64,000 bases of DNA. It comes from Myxococcota bacterium (GTDB lineage Bacteria; Myxococcota_A; Bradymonadia; UBA7976; UBA1532). Below are positions 1 to 8,200 of this stretch, piece by piece. A model generated the notes under the pieces. That model searched no databases. It was not told the DNA's origin and saw only the letters and a program-made list of their open reading frames with translations. The translations under genes were made by a program, and so were the position numbers. Within the stretch, counting starts at the first letter, position 1, and every line of letters starts with the position of its first letter. The stretch spans positions 1 to 64,000 of the forward strand of contig JAKLJY010000014.1 in NCBI GenBank assembly GCA_023150895.1. The letters are read 5' to 3'.

Positions 1-24
1 GGCCGCCGTGGAACGGCGCTCCGT

Positions 25-639
25 TCACGGTACGACGAATTGAATCTCGAGGGTGCGCTCGTAGAGGGGTGTGTCCGGGTCTTCGCCGGTAACCCACTCC
101 AAGAGAGTTGCTCGGCCGAGTCTGATGGCCTCGAACCAGGCGTAAGGCGTCTCCGTATTGTCTGCGGTGGTGGGGTCGGTCGGGCGCTCGCTCATTCGGT
201 AGCGTTGTCCCGCCTCATAGGTGAGCCAGAATTCGAAATACCGAACCCCACAGACCCACCAGTCGCCTGCCACGAAGCAGGGGTCTGCCACGCGGTAGAA
301 CTGCCCGGCGCGCAGGGCGAGCGGGTCCACGACGATCGAGTCGGTATCCACGACGGTGAGTGGTTCGTCACCGCGGCACACACACGCCGATGACGCGTCC
401 ATCGAGAGTATGGCGCCGTCCGGGGGCGGCGTGGCGTCTCCCAGCGAGCCGGTCGCGTCTTGGTCGGGCGCGCGACCGTCCGGCGGGACAAACAGCGCGT
501 CACGCCGGGCGTCCACCGGCGCGTCGGGCCGGGCGTCCGCCTCGGCGTCGTCGAGCGCTCGGGACGGCGACGCTTCGGAGCAGGCTCCGAGTGCGACGAG
601 CACTGCGCTCATGAGGACGAGCGGGCGAACGCCGGGCAT
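25..639 (-). CDS. putative lipoprotein, function unknown
   Basis: I do not recognise the family. The 204-residue product starts with a short hydrophobic leader ending in LVALGAC, a lipobox, so the mature N-terminus is probably a lipidated Cys. It is followed by an Asp/Ala/Arg/Pro-rich low-complexity linker of about 60 residues and then a small domain with several Cys (CVCRGDE, ADPCFVAG, WWVCGVRYF) rich in Trp and Tyr. An upstream in-frame ATG at 705 would add an acidic 22-residue extension ahead of the signal peptide, which is unlikely, so I prefer 639. Linker style matches the other lipoproteins of this window. Surface-exposed, role unknown. Confidence 0.6.
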   Translation of the reverse strand: MPGVRPLVLMSAVLVALGACSEASPSRALDDAEADARPDAPVDARRDALFVPPDGRAPDQDATGSLGDATPPPDGAILSMDASSACVCRGDEPLTVVDTDSIVVDPLALRAGQFYRVADPCFVAGDWWVCGVRYFEFWLTYEAGQRYRMSERPTDPTTADNTETPYAWFEAIRLGRATLLEWVTGEDPDTPLYERTLEIQFVVP

Positions 640-764
640 CGCACGGGGGCCAGGGGCGGGCACGTCAGGCTCGGTTTCGTAAGAATTCCCTTGGTCTCCA
701 ATCATGAGAACGCCCCCAAGTTCTGGAGCACGCCATCCCGCCCCCGTCAGGCCGACCAGGGGCC

Positions 765-950
765 TCAGGACGGCTTGCGCACATCCTTGACCGCGCGGGG
801 TGGCAGCGTGACGCCGGTTCGACCGCTTTGGGCCTGTCGGGCTTGCGCTGCCTCGGCAATCCGTCGGATGTCGTTGTCCGCGGCTGCGGCGAGCGCCTCG
901 CGAATGAGACTCAACTCAGTCTCTTCGACGATGGGATTGGGCTCGATCAT
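765..950 (-). CDS. small antitoxin-like protein paired with PIN toxin
   Basis: A 61-residue protein beginning MIEPNPIVEETE. It resembles the short antitoxins found next to PIN toxins that start MKxDPIVEEVR and end in an SGRxxVxLPP motif; here the tail reads SGRTGVTLPP. It is translationally coupled to the gene before it: the PIN gene stop and this ATG overlap as ATGA at 947-950, giving a toxin-first order. A longer in-frame reading up to 1142 would only cover toxin-gene DNA in another frame. Expected role: neutralise the toxin and repress the operon. Because the neighbouring toxin carries a deletion, this antitoxin may now be an orphan. Confidence 0.6.
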   Translation of the reverse strand: MIEPNPIVEETELSLIREALAAAADNDIRRIAEAAQARQAQSGRTGVTLPPRAVKDVRKPS

Positions 951-1252
951 TGCGGTTTCCCTTGAAGTTCCAGCGGCGTGCAGATGATCGGCGGCTCCAT
1001 GCCCGACGATCGACAAAGATCTTCGATTCGACCGCGGAGTGTGGCGTTGGCGATGTGGGTGCAATTCCAGGTCAGCAGAAAGTCGAGCCCGTGGGCTGCG
1101 GCCATCGCGACGTGAAGTGCGTCCTCTGCGCGCGTCACCCACCCGTCCCGGGTCAGTTGCTGATTTGCGGCGCCGAGGAGATCGCGGCTCGGACGCACCG
1201 TCAGGTAGCTGACGACGGAGGTCTCGATGTCCACGGTCGGTTTCGGCGACAT
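947..1252 (-). pseudogene. PIN-domain toxin with internal in-frame deletion
   Basis: The 101-residue product matches both ends of a VapC-like PIN family of about 155 residues. The N-terminus reads PTVDIETSVVSYLTVRPSRD and the C-terminus reads DALHVAMAAAHGLDF, LLTWNCTHIAN and PPIICTPLEL. About 50-55 residues that normally lie between the helix after RPSRD...QQLT and the ADALHIA motif are missing, yet the frame is kept. The lost segment normally carries the second acidic metal-binding residue, so ribonuclease activity is unlikely. The family assignment comes from remembered consensus, and the size of the gap is an estimate. The downstream antitoxin is intact. Confidence 0.6.
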
Positions 1253-1322
1253 CGGACGATGGTAGCGCGCCTCGCCAAGCGAGTCACGGGGGTCGGATCG
1301 TCGCTCATCACGGCGCCGGGCG

Positions 1323-1403
1323 CGCGGTGAGTCGGTAGCGGGTGCCGCGGGCCTGGCCTTCGCGGGTGGCGGTGCCGGCGTCGAGCTGCGCGTCGAGGGC
1401 GGC
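1323..1403 (-). pseudogene. possible winged-helix tail remnant
   Basis: About 27 residues in one frame read as the end of a winged-helix domain: a helix ALDAQLDAG followed by a wing-like TATREGQARGTRYRLTA, then a stop at 1308. There is no plausible start and nothing recognisable directly upstream, which fits a decayed gene in this region. It could also be chance in GC-rich DNA. Confidence 0.25.
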
Positions 1404-1559
1404 GTGGGCGGCCTCGGAGCATGCCGCCATCACGCCCGCCGGCGTTCGGCTCCCCGGGCGCCCCCGGAGCAGGGGCGCACAGGCGCTCGGTCGCCCTCGC
1501 TCAGCGACGGCTCGGTCGGTCGGTAGAGGCGCGCTCGGCGGTCGCCTCGACCCGAGCGC

Positions 1560-1795
1560 CCTCGCATCGGCATCGGTTACGGCGACAAGCGCCTGGTGGT
1601 CCAGCAGGCCCTCGTAAAGCGTGCCGATCTCTTCCACGCCCGGGCCTGCGACGTGGCCCGGACCTCGGGCAAAACGTCGTCGAGTCCTTGGGGAATCATC
1701 GCATGCAGCACCGGAATCAACAGGAACGGCCCCGTCGGCTCCAGCAGCGAAATCCACTCCGCGTGATGGCTCGAAATGGTCTGCGCGTGCGCCAT
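1560..1795 (-). pseudogene. remnant of large DNA methyltransferase (DISARM-like locus)
   Basis: The start reads MAHAQTISSHHAEWISLLEP and continues GPFLLIPVL...IPQGLDDVLPEV. This is the N-terminal signature of a roughly 1,200-residue Eco57I/PglX-type adenine methyltransferase family in which homologs read HAEWLSLxExSGPFL and FPQGLDALDPEL. After residue 47 the frame shifts, and at 1593-1637 another frame gives VEEIGTLYEGLLDH, an internal motif of the same family. More than 90 percent of the gene is therefore missing. Together with the helicase remnant at 2719-3217 on the same strand it marks a dead restriction/defence locus. The link to drmMI specifically is from memory and not tested. Confidence 0.5.
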
Positions 1796-1902
1796 GGAGA
1801 GGCCCCTCGGCTCCGACGAACGGACCGGAGCAACTTACGGGCGCGAGGCGGGGTCAACCGCGAGGGGCACGGGGCGTCTGATGATCGCGCGGCCGTCGTC
1901 GG

Positions 1903-2025
1903 CGGCTCGTACCGCGCCGCGGCGAGCGCGATCGCGGCCTGTACGTCCCCTTCGGACAGCGTCGGGAAGTCCGCCAGCAGCTCTTCGGTCCGAACGCCGG
2001 CGGCCAGCCTCGCGAATGATGACCC
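1903..2025 (-). pseudogene. DUF433 antitoxin-like fragment
   Basis: One frame encodes FARLAAGVRTEELLADFPTL followed by SEGDVQAAIALAAARY. This matches the second half of DUF433 (consensus: LLAAGxSxEEILADYPxLxxEDIxAALAYAA). The N-terminal half with the conserved GKPxIxGxRI motif is absent. DUF433 proteins usually precede a PIN or DUF5615 toxin; none is present here. It lies between two larger remnants and adds to the picture of a decayed defence/toxin cluster. Confidence 0.5.
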
Positions 2026-2117
2026 GTTGCCTGGCCCGGGCGCACGGAGGGGCGCCACGGCCTTGACTTTGGAGGACATTGGACAGAACATTGTGCAACC
2101 CTATGGTGGAGGTCGCG

Positions 2118-2360
2118 ATGCTGGTCTGCACGTACTCGGAGTTCCGAGCCCGCCTGAAAGCGTGCCTCGACGAGGTCGCCGCAACCCGCGTGCCCATGCT
2201 GGTCACGCGCCAGAACGGCTCCCCGGCGGTGATCATCGACAAGGAAGAGTACGACGGCATGATGGAGACGCTCCACCTGCTCCGCTCCCCCGCAAACGCC
2301 GCGCGCCTGCTCGACTCCATCGCGGAGGCAAACGCCGGCGCTTGGGCGCCGACCGAGTGA
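2118..2360 (+). CDS. YefM/Phd-type antitoxin
   Basis: An 80-residue protein reading MLVCTYSEFRARLKACLDEV and then PMLVTRQNGSPAVIIDKEEYDGMMETLHLL, which is the YefM/Phd antitoxin fold: an N-terminal DNA-binding part followed by a toxin-wrapping C-terminus. An AG-rich ribosome site (GGTGGAGG, 2105-2112) supports the ATG at 2118 over in-frame ATGs at 2079 and 2103. It overlaps the toxin gene by 4 nt (GTGA). It should bind and inhibit the toxin and repress its own promoter; a TTGACT hexamer at 2063-2068 is a possible -35. It sits on the opposite strand to the surrounding gene remnants and looks intact. Confidence 0.8.
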   Translation: MLVCTYSEFRARLKACLDEVAATRVPMLVTRQNGSPAVIIDKEEYDGMMETLHLLRSPANAARLLDSIAEANAGAWAPTE

Positions 2361-2626
2361 AGGTCCTGTTCACCCCCCTGGCCTGGGCGGACTACGTGCA
2401 CTGGCAGGCCGCCGACACAGATGTCCTCGCGAAGGTCAACACGCTGATCGAGAACACGCGGCGTCAGCCATTCACGGGGTTGGGGAAGCCCGAACCCTTG
2501 AAGGGTGCGCTCTCAGGCTTCTGGTCTCGCCGAATCACGGGCGAGCACCGTCTGGTGTACCGCGTGGCCGGCACTGGCGAGGAACAGCGGATTGAGATTG
2601 TTCAGTGCAGGTATCACTACGGCTGA
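2357..2626 (+). CDS. YoeB/Txe-family mRNA interferase toxin
   Basis: Starts at the GTG that overlaps the antitoxin stop and gives 89 residues. The sequence follows YoeB throughout: VKVLFTPLAWADYVHWQ, then KVNTLIENTRRQPFTGLGKP, LKG, LSGFWSRRITGEHRLVYRV, and the C-terminal CRYHYG. The EHRLVY arginine and the final His-Tyr are the residues that carry out ribosome-dependent mRNA cleavage in this family. The length is right and no lesion is visible. With the antitoxin it forms a complete type II module. Confidence 0.85.
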   Translation: MKVLFTPLAWADYVHWQAADTDVLAKVNTLIENTRRQPFTGLGKPEPLKGALSGFWSRRITGEHRLVYRVAGTGEEQRIEIVQCRYHYG

Positions 2627-2718
2627 ACCGTTGAACGCCGCTTCGCATCGCTGCCGCCGTGGGGCCCGGCGCATCGATGTGTTCGTCGGAGGGTGGCAAA
2701 ACGACGACCCGACCGCAC

Positions 2719-3217
2719 CAACCGCGCCTGCACGAGGAACGTGACCGCATTCGGGAACACCCGCCATTCGAGCGAGGCGAAGCGCCGCTCGATGGGCTCC
2801 GTCTCGCGGGCGATCGCGCCGTCGATGTCCTCCCGGCGGCGCCAGCGCGGCGATCGTGCTCGCGCGCAACGACGTGCCGCCGGCGGCGTCCACCACGTCG
2901 TGCACCTCGTCGACGACCAGCAGGTCGAGGCCGAACGGGTCGCGCCACTGGAGCTGAAGACCCGCCGGGCAGACGACGAGCACGTTGCCCGCCTGGTGGC
3001 GCAGCAGCAGTTCCTGAATGACCAGTCCCGTCTCCACCGTCTTGTCGCGGCCGGCATCGTCGTCGATGGCCCGCAGGTGCAGCAGATGCTGACGCCGATG
3101 CTCACTCACCGCGGCCGAAACGTCCGCACCGAGCTCGCTGACCGCCACGCCACGCACGACGTACCGACGGTTGCGGACCAGAACGAGGGCGTCTTGCTCG
3201 GGGGCGGTGGGGGACAT
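2719..3217 (-). pseudogene. remnant of SNF2-type helicase (DrmD-like)
   Basis: Scattered pieces of a roughly 1,000-residue helicase are joined by large deletions. The start gives ALVLVRNRRYVVRGVAVSEL and RQHLLHLRAIDDDA. It jumps to KTVETGLVIQELLLRH, which is the Walker A region missing its GLG, then VLVVCPAGLQLQWRD, FGLDLLVVDEVHDVV (Walker B, DEVH), and in another frame ERRFASLEWRVFPNAVTFLV near the C-terminus (about 2719-2835). The order is colinear with DrmD-like helicases from class 1 DISARM and related loci. The protein cannot be functional. The assignment rests on remembered consensus. Confidence 0.55.
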
Positions 3218-3290
3218 GGAAACTCCGGCGCAGGGGAGAGAAGGTCTACCCGTTCGCGCCGGAGCATACAGGAGAACGTGAGAAAAGGAG

Positions 3291-3427
3291 GTGCAGCCGC
3301 CGGGGCTCGAACCCGGAACCAGGGCGTGAGAAGCGCTGAACGTCGTTCGGCGGCCCGCGGCATGGCTCCGCGGACGAAGAGTTGATCGACGTCTTATCCT
3401 GCTCTTCCAATTGAGCTACGGCTGCAC
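3291..3427 (-). ncRNA. yrlA: Y RNA, YrlA class (tRNA-mimic partner of Rsr)
   Basis: Read on the minus strand, the ends pair as a perfect 9-bp stem (GTGCAGCCG with CGGCTGCAC). Inside are TA, then a D-arm GCTC-AATTGGAA-GAGC (3401-3416), and before the 3' strand a canonical T-arm CCGGG-TTCGAGC-CCCGG (3300-3316). Instead of a 17-nt anticodon arm there are 84 nt holding an irregular helix (GGAUAAGA with UCUUCGUCC, loop at 3381-3391) and other hairpins (for example 6 bp, CCGCGG-N7-CCGCGG). There is no anticodon loop and no CCA. It lies 67 nt downstream of the Rsr gene on the same strand. Bacterial YrlA RNAs are known to mimic tRNA in D- and T-arms and to be encoded near rsr. A tRNA with an intron is a weaker alternative. 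Confidence 0.75.
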
Positions 3428-3429
3428 GA

Positions 3430-3507
3430 GCGGGGGACGAAGCCTCGCCCCCGCGAAGACACGGATGACAGACACGGTGCGTCGCCCGGGGGCCTCACGC
3501 CCGGGCG
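3430..3507. other. two stem-loops between rsr and the Y RNA
   Basis: A 7-bp perfect stem (GCGGGGG at 3430-3436 with CCCCCGC at 3448-3454) lies just upstream of the Y RNA, and an 8-bp stem (CGCCCGGG at 3483-3490 with CCCGGGCG at 3500-3507) spans the rsr stop codon. Neither is followed by a T-run in the minus direction, so they are not standard terminators. They may end or stabilise the rsr mRNA or mark processing between mRNA and Y RNA. In such GC-rich DNA some stems arise by chance. Confidence 0.35.
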
Positions 3508-5102
3508 AAGTCGGCCAGGATGGCCGGCGCGGCGGCGTCGAACCCCACGACGTCGAGCGAACCCGCGTCGTGAGGATCGGCGATGGTGAACTGCGTTGCC
3601 GTCAGGCCCGCTACCACCAACTTCGCGGGGATGCCGGTGGCTTCACGGTACTGTTGCAACGCCTTGTACGGGTGCACCCCGCCGAACCAGGTCTCGTTGT
3701 CGGTATAGATCACGAACACATCGACGGGCAGGCGCTGCTCTCGGGCGTGAATCATCGGCAGCGCACAGTCCGTCGCACCCATCGGCACGCCGGAGACGGT
3801 CTTCAACACACGTTCGAGGCCGTCCGTCGGGCCGATGTCCACGTCCACTAGGCGGTGCGAGAAACCCATCACTCGGCAGTCCGCCTCGCGACGCAGCGTC
3901 ACCATCGCCATCGCCGCGCTCGCCAGCGCCGGGGACAGGCCCGGCGCCCCGGCGATCTCACCGCATCCCATCGACCCCGAGACGTCGAGCGCCAACAGAT
4001 GTCGGCGACCCGTCGGCTCGACGGCGTGGAACGCGAGCTCGAACGCCCGGTCGAGCGCCTGTCGGATTTCGGGCACGGGCGTCCAGGTCAACGACCCGCG
4101 CACACCGTGCCCGGACCCGTAGACGCGCAGCGCCGAGAGGACCGCGATCGGGTGAACGCGGGCCTTCTTCAACGCGGCGGCGTCGGTCAGGCGCTGACAC
4201 ACGAACTTCGTCGCCGCCGACCCCGAGGTGAGCAGGCCCACGCTGGTGAGCTGCGCCAACCCGCGCAGGAGCGCCGTCAGCGGCATTTCGGGCAGCAGGG
4301 CCTCCCACACGGCGGGGCTGCGCTTGAACGTCGTCGGAAGCATGTCGTGCGTGAACCGATGGCGGCGGATCAGCGCAACGACGGCCTTCACGTCGTTCGC
4401 GAGCGCGGGGTCGCGCAGGGCCTCGAAACCGCGCACCGCCTCGGGCAGCGCCTCCGTCGGGCGACCCTCGCCGGCGGTGAGCCACGCGAAGAGGGCCTGC
4501 TGCGCGGGGGTACGCGGCACGGGGTGCGACAGACGAAGCACGTCGCGGTGGCTCATGCCCTCACGCTGGCCGTACTTGAGGAGCTGATACACGAGGGCGT
4601 CCGTCGACTTCTCGGTGTACCAGCGCCCGACGGCGCGGCGCAGGCCACGGCCCCAACGACGAAAGTTCATGGCGTCGCGGGTGAACTGGAAAAGATGGGT
4701 GCCGGTGCGACACACGCGCGGCAGCGCGTTCAGCGCGGTGCGGCGGGTGCGGTCACAGTCGGCGGCGCTCGCCAGGGCCAGGGCGAAGATCGCGGCGTCG
4801 TTCTTCGGCGCGCGGCCGGCCTCGGAGAGCGACGCGATCGTGTGCACCGTGCGCGGCCCGTCGAGTCGCAGGCACTCGGTCACGCACGCGGCGTTCTCGA
4901 GCACGAGCTGACGCGCCGAAGCGTAGTACGTCGGGCCATCCACCCCGAGGATCAGGAACCGCTCGAGGCGCTGGAACGGCTGCAGCGCGAACCCGAAACC
5001 ACCGGCCGAGTTGCGGACCTGATCGGAGCGGGCGGCGCGGCGCTGGTCGGGCACGGGCTGGGGCTGAAACGCACGCATGAGCTGGGTGAGGCGGCGACCC
5101 AT
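3495..5102 (-). CDS. rsr: Rsr, bacterial Ro60 ortholog (TROVE + vWA)
   Basis: A 535-residue protein of the Ro60 family, a ring of helical repeats that binds misfolded RNAs and Y RNAs and helps exoribonucleases in rRNA and stress RNA decay. The TROVE part runs from about residue 25 to 360, including RLERFLILGVDGPTYY and RTVHTIASLSEAGRAPKND. The C-terminal von Willebrand A domain has a complete MIDAS: DVSGSM (Asp373, Ser375, Ser377), Thr444 in GATDCALP and Asp468 in YTDNETW. An AGGAGAG ribosome site precedes the ATG. The length is typical. The matching Y RNA lies directly downstream. Cytoplasmic. Confidence 0.95.
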   Translation of the reverse strand: MGRRLTQLMRAFQPQPVPDQRRAARSDQVRNSAGGFGFALQPFQRLERFLILGVDGPTYYASARQLVLENAACVTECLRLDGPRTVHTIASLSEAGRAPKNDAAIFALALASAADCDRTRRTALNALPRVCRTGTHLFQFTRDAMNFRRWGRGLRRAVGRWYTEKSTDALVYQLLKYGQREGMSHRDVLRLSHPVPRTPAQQALFAWLTAGEGRPTEALPEAVRGFEALRDPALANDVKAVVALIRRHRFTHDMLPTTFKRSPAVWEALLPEMPLTALLRGLAQLTSVGLLTSGSAATKFVCQRLTDAAALKKARVHPIAVLSALRVYGSGHGVRGSLTWTPVPEIRQALDRAFELAFHAVEPTGRRHLLALDVSGSMGCGEIAGAPGLSPALASAAMAMVTLRREADCRVMGFSHRLVDVDIGPTDGLERVLKTVSGVPMGATDCALPMIHAREQRLPVDVFVIYTDNETWFGGVHPYKALQQYREATGIPAKLVVAGLTATQFTIADPHDAGSLDVVGFDAAAPAILADFARA

Positions 5103-5236
5103 GTTCTCTCTCCTGTTCGGGGTTCGTTCGTCGTTTGCGAACGGACGGAGAGCATTTCAATCGGCGTGCCAACGGGGTCCAGACGTGCGATCTCGGCCTG
5201 CCATGCGGGTTTGCGTGTTTCGCGATCTGCGACTCA

Positions 5237-5261
5237 CGATACATTCATATCGCGTACGATA
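5237..5261. promoter_or_regulatory. triple CGATA/TATCG operator-like site upstream of rsr
   Basis: Three half-sites occur in 25 bp: CGATA (5237-5241), TATCG (5248-5252) and CGATA (5257-5261), so each neighbouring pair forms an inverted repeat with a 6-bp or 4-bp spacer. The region is AT-richer than its surroundings and lies about 135 nt upstream of the rsr ATG, between rsr and the end of the convergent-strand neighbour. It looks like a binding site for a dimeric repressor or activator of rsr. A second smaller inverted repeat (CGTTCG-N7-CGAACG) lies nearer the start codon. Confidence 0.4.
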
Positions 5262-5269
5262 CGCTGACA

Positions 5270-8200
5270 TCACTTCCCCTTGACGACCTTCGGTTTGCCG
5301 AGGCGCACCGGCAGCGGGGCGCCGCCGTGTCCGTACCGCCCCGCCCCGAAGCGCATCTCGTAGTCGAGTTCGGAGGACGTGAGCGTCTCGGTCACCGGGT
5401 CGCCGACGTCGAGCTGCCCGAGTTCCGGGTTCACGACCAGGAAGTCGTACGTCGTCGCCGCAGCGAGCTTCTCGTTGGCGAACGCGTCGCCGGCCGGTGA
5501 CACGGGCTGGACCTGCGGCGCCGGGATGCGCTCGACGGGCCCGCCGTCGGGCGTGTACGGCGGGGGCTCCAGAGGCAGGCCGGGCACCTTCTCGACGGGC
5601 GTGCCGGGCTGCGGGAACCCCTCCGGCGGCGTCACGAAGTCACCGTGCGGGCTCGAGACGGCGAGCAACGCGCCCGGCACCGCCCGCAGGAGATCACCCG
5701 CGCTCAGCACCGCACCCTCGGTGAGGTCCTCGAACGCCTGTCCCCGGGCGCGCCACACGGTCACGCCCTTCGCCGCTTTGACCGTGCCACCGTCGAGGGC
5801 AGCGAGGAACGCGCCGGGGACCTCATCCGGAGGGTACTGCGTCGCCTCGAGACCGCAGCACTGCAGGTCCGTGCAGCGGGGGTCACACACCGGCGGAACG
5901 TCGGGGAGAGCCGCCCGGGGGTCGAGCATCTGTCCGTCGTTCTGACCCGTCTGTTCCGCGCCCGCGTAGGCGAGGAAGCCACAGCCGCCCCCGGGACACA
6001 ACGTCCCGATCCTGCCCCGTGCCCCGAAGAGATGCCGGGCGGTCAGGGGCCGGGTGCTGCAGTCGATCCGCATGAACGAGACCCGGGCGAGCTCGGCGGC
6101 GACGTTCTGGCAGACGTCTGCGTAGACGACCGGCTCGTCCTCGCACCCGACCTCGAGCCCCGGGGGCGGACCCGCGTCGCGGGTCGCGAGGCCGCGCAGC
6201 AGGAACTGCGGGCTCATCAACGTGGCACCGCAGAGGCGGCGCAGCCCGTCCTCGAGGGCGGGCCCGCCGACGACCTCGGCGTCGAGTGAGCCCTGACCGA
6301 GGAGCGCGGCGAGTGCGGGCTCGTCCTCGGGGGCGATGGCCGCGTCGTTGGTCAACCGGAACAGGATCGCCCCGGCGACGTCCCGGGCCGTGATCGGGCC
6401 GGCGGGGGACACCGCGGCGACGGCATCGACGAGTCGATCGATGTAATCCCGGCCCCCGTCGGCGCGCTGGTTCGTGCACGCACCGACGGCCTGCTCCCAC
6501 CGCAGCAGCTCCTGAAAACCGATGTCCCGGGCGCCGGCCCGGGCGGCGTCGAGGCGCACCCCCAGCGCTTCGGCGACCTCGGGCGCACGAAACCCGTCGC
6601 CGCGGAGGAAGCGGCCGGGGGCCGGCCAGCAGAGGGCCGCGGCCGTGCTCTCGAGGATCTGGCGGCCGGGGCGGCGGCGCACGCCATCCGTGACGGCGTT
6701 GTGATGCAGGTGCGGGTTGGCCTCCGGGTCGTAGGCCGGATCGGCCACCGGCGCAGCGGGCGGCGACCAGCCTGCGTAGGCCAGTGGCGGCTGGCGGGGA
6801 TCGGCCTCCGTCCAGGGGGTGAGGAGCCGCGGCAGTTCATAGTGCTCTCCGTCGCTCGCCAGACCGGCCTCCGCGGGCGCCTGTCGATTGAACAGCGGTC
6901 CGGTCACGAGCGCGCGCAGCAGCGACCGCAGCGACCAACCCGGCGCGATGAAACGGGCTTCCGTCAGATTCTGCAGCACGTACCGCTGCGCGCCGTTGCG
7001 CGGAAAGTGATTCGGCAGGGTCAGTCGTTCGCCGAAGATCTGGGCGTAGACGGTGTTCACCACCTGCGCAGCCAGCAGATACGCGAGGCTGGTCGACGCC
7101 GTCACGCCCTGGGGCAGGGTCGCGCATGCCTCGGCGCGACACCCGAGGCAGGCCTGCACGGGGACGAGCGCAATCCAGTTCGTCGCGGCGGTCAGGAACG
7201 CCGCGCGCTGCGCTTCGCCGAGCCCGGCACCGCGGGGCATGTAGCCGGTCTCGACGGCGCGGTAGAGCGCGCTGCGGTCGCTCGAGCCGGGTTCGACGAG
7301 CGACAGTCCCGGAAACGCGGCGCTGCGGGTGCGGTGGCCACGCAGGCTGGCTTCGACGGCGTCGCGCTCCGCGGTGGTCGGCGCGGCCGTATTGGTCGCG
7401 AATGGCATGATGGGCGCCTGGGTGCGATGACATCCGGCGCACTGGGTCTTGAGTTGAGTCATGAACGTCGCGCGGGCCGTGCGGGCCGCCGCCGTGTTCG
7501 GCATCGGGGCGAGGGCGGGGCTGCGAAAGCCGCACGCCGAGCAGGTTTCGCAGCGGGTGGCGTCCTCCTCGAGGACGAACCGATTGACGCCGCTCGCCCG
7601 CGTCGTCCGCACCCCCTCGTGGAGGACCCGCTCGACGTCGCGGATGGTCGGCGCGGTCCCGGTCAGATCGGCGAAGCGCACCTCGTTGCCGGCGGGATCC
7701 TCGGGCGCCGTGCCGTCGGCGATGGCCCCGCAGCCGGTCAATGCGCCCCACGGGGGCGGGCCGCCGCCCGCCGAGCGTCCACGGAAGATCTCGTCCACGG
7801 TGGCCGCGTTCATGGGGCCCGGGCCCTTGTCCGTGCCCCAGAGCGCGCGCTCGTAGCGTCCCTGGACGGGGAAGTGTCGGGTCCAATGACTGCCGGGGCC
7901 GGTCACCGCCTCGAAGCTGTTGTGGCACCCCGCACATTCCAGGCTGCGGTCGAGGAAGCCCTCGTGGAACGTGCGACTCGCGTTCCGGTGTCGTTCGGAC
8001 GGCGCGGTGGCCGGCTGCAGCGCGACGAGCGGATAAAGGGCCGCGCGAAAGAAGACGGACAGGTCGTCCTCCGCGAAGGCGCTCTCCAGCACGTTGGCCA
8101 GGTTGAACGGCCGATCGTACGGGGCGTCGGTGCCGGCGTTGTCCTGCAGATGCCGGGCGAGGTCGCCGGGGGCCGCCTCGGCGTCGGGCAGGGGGGCCTC

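Noticed and set aside
3291-3427. Ordinary tRNA gene, or tRNA with a group I intron
   Set aside because: The terminal stem is 9 bp, there is no 7-nt anticodon loop with U33, no CCA, and the insert is only 84 nt, far shorter than a group I intron. The neighbour Rsr gene favours a Y RNA.
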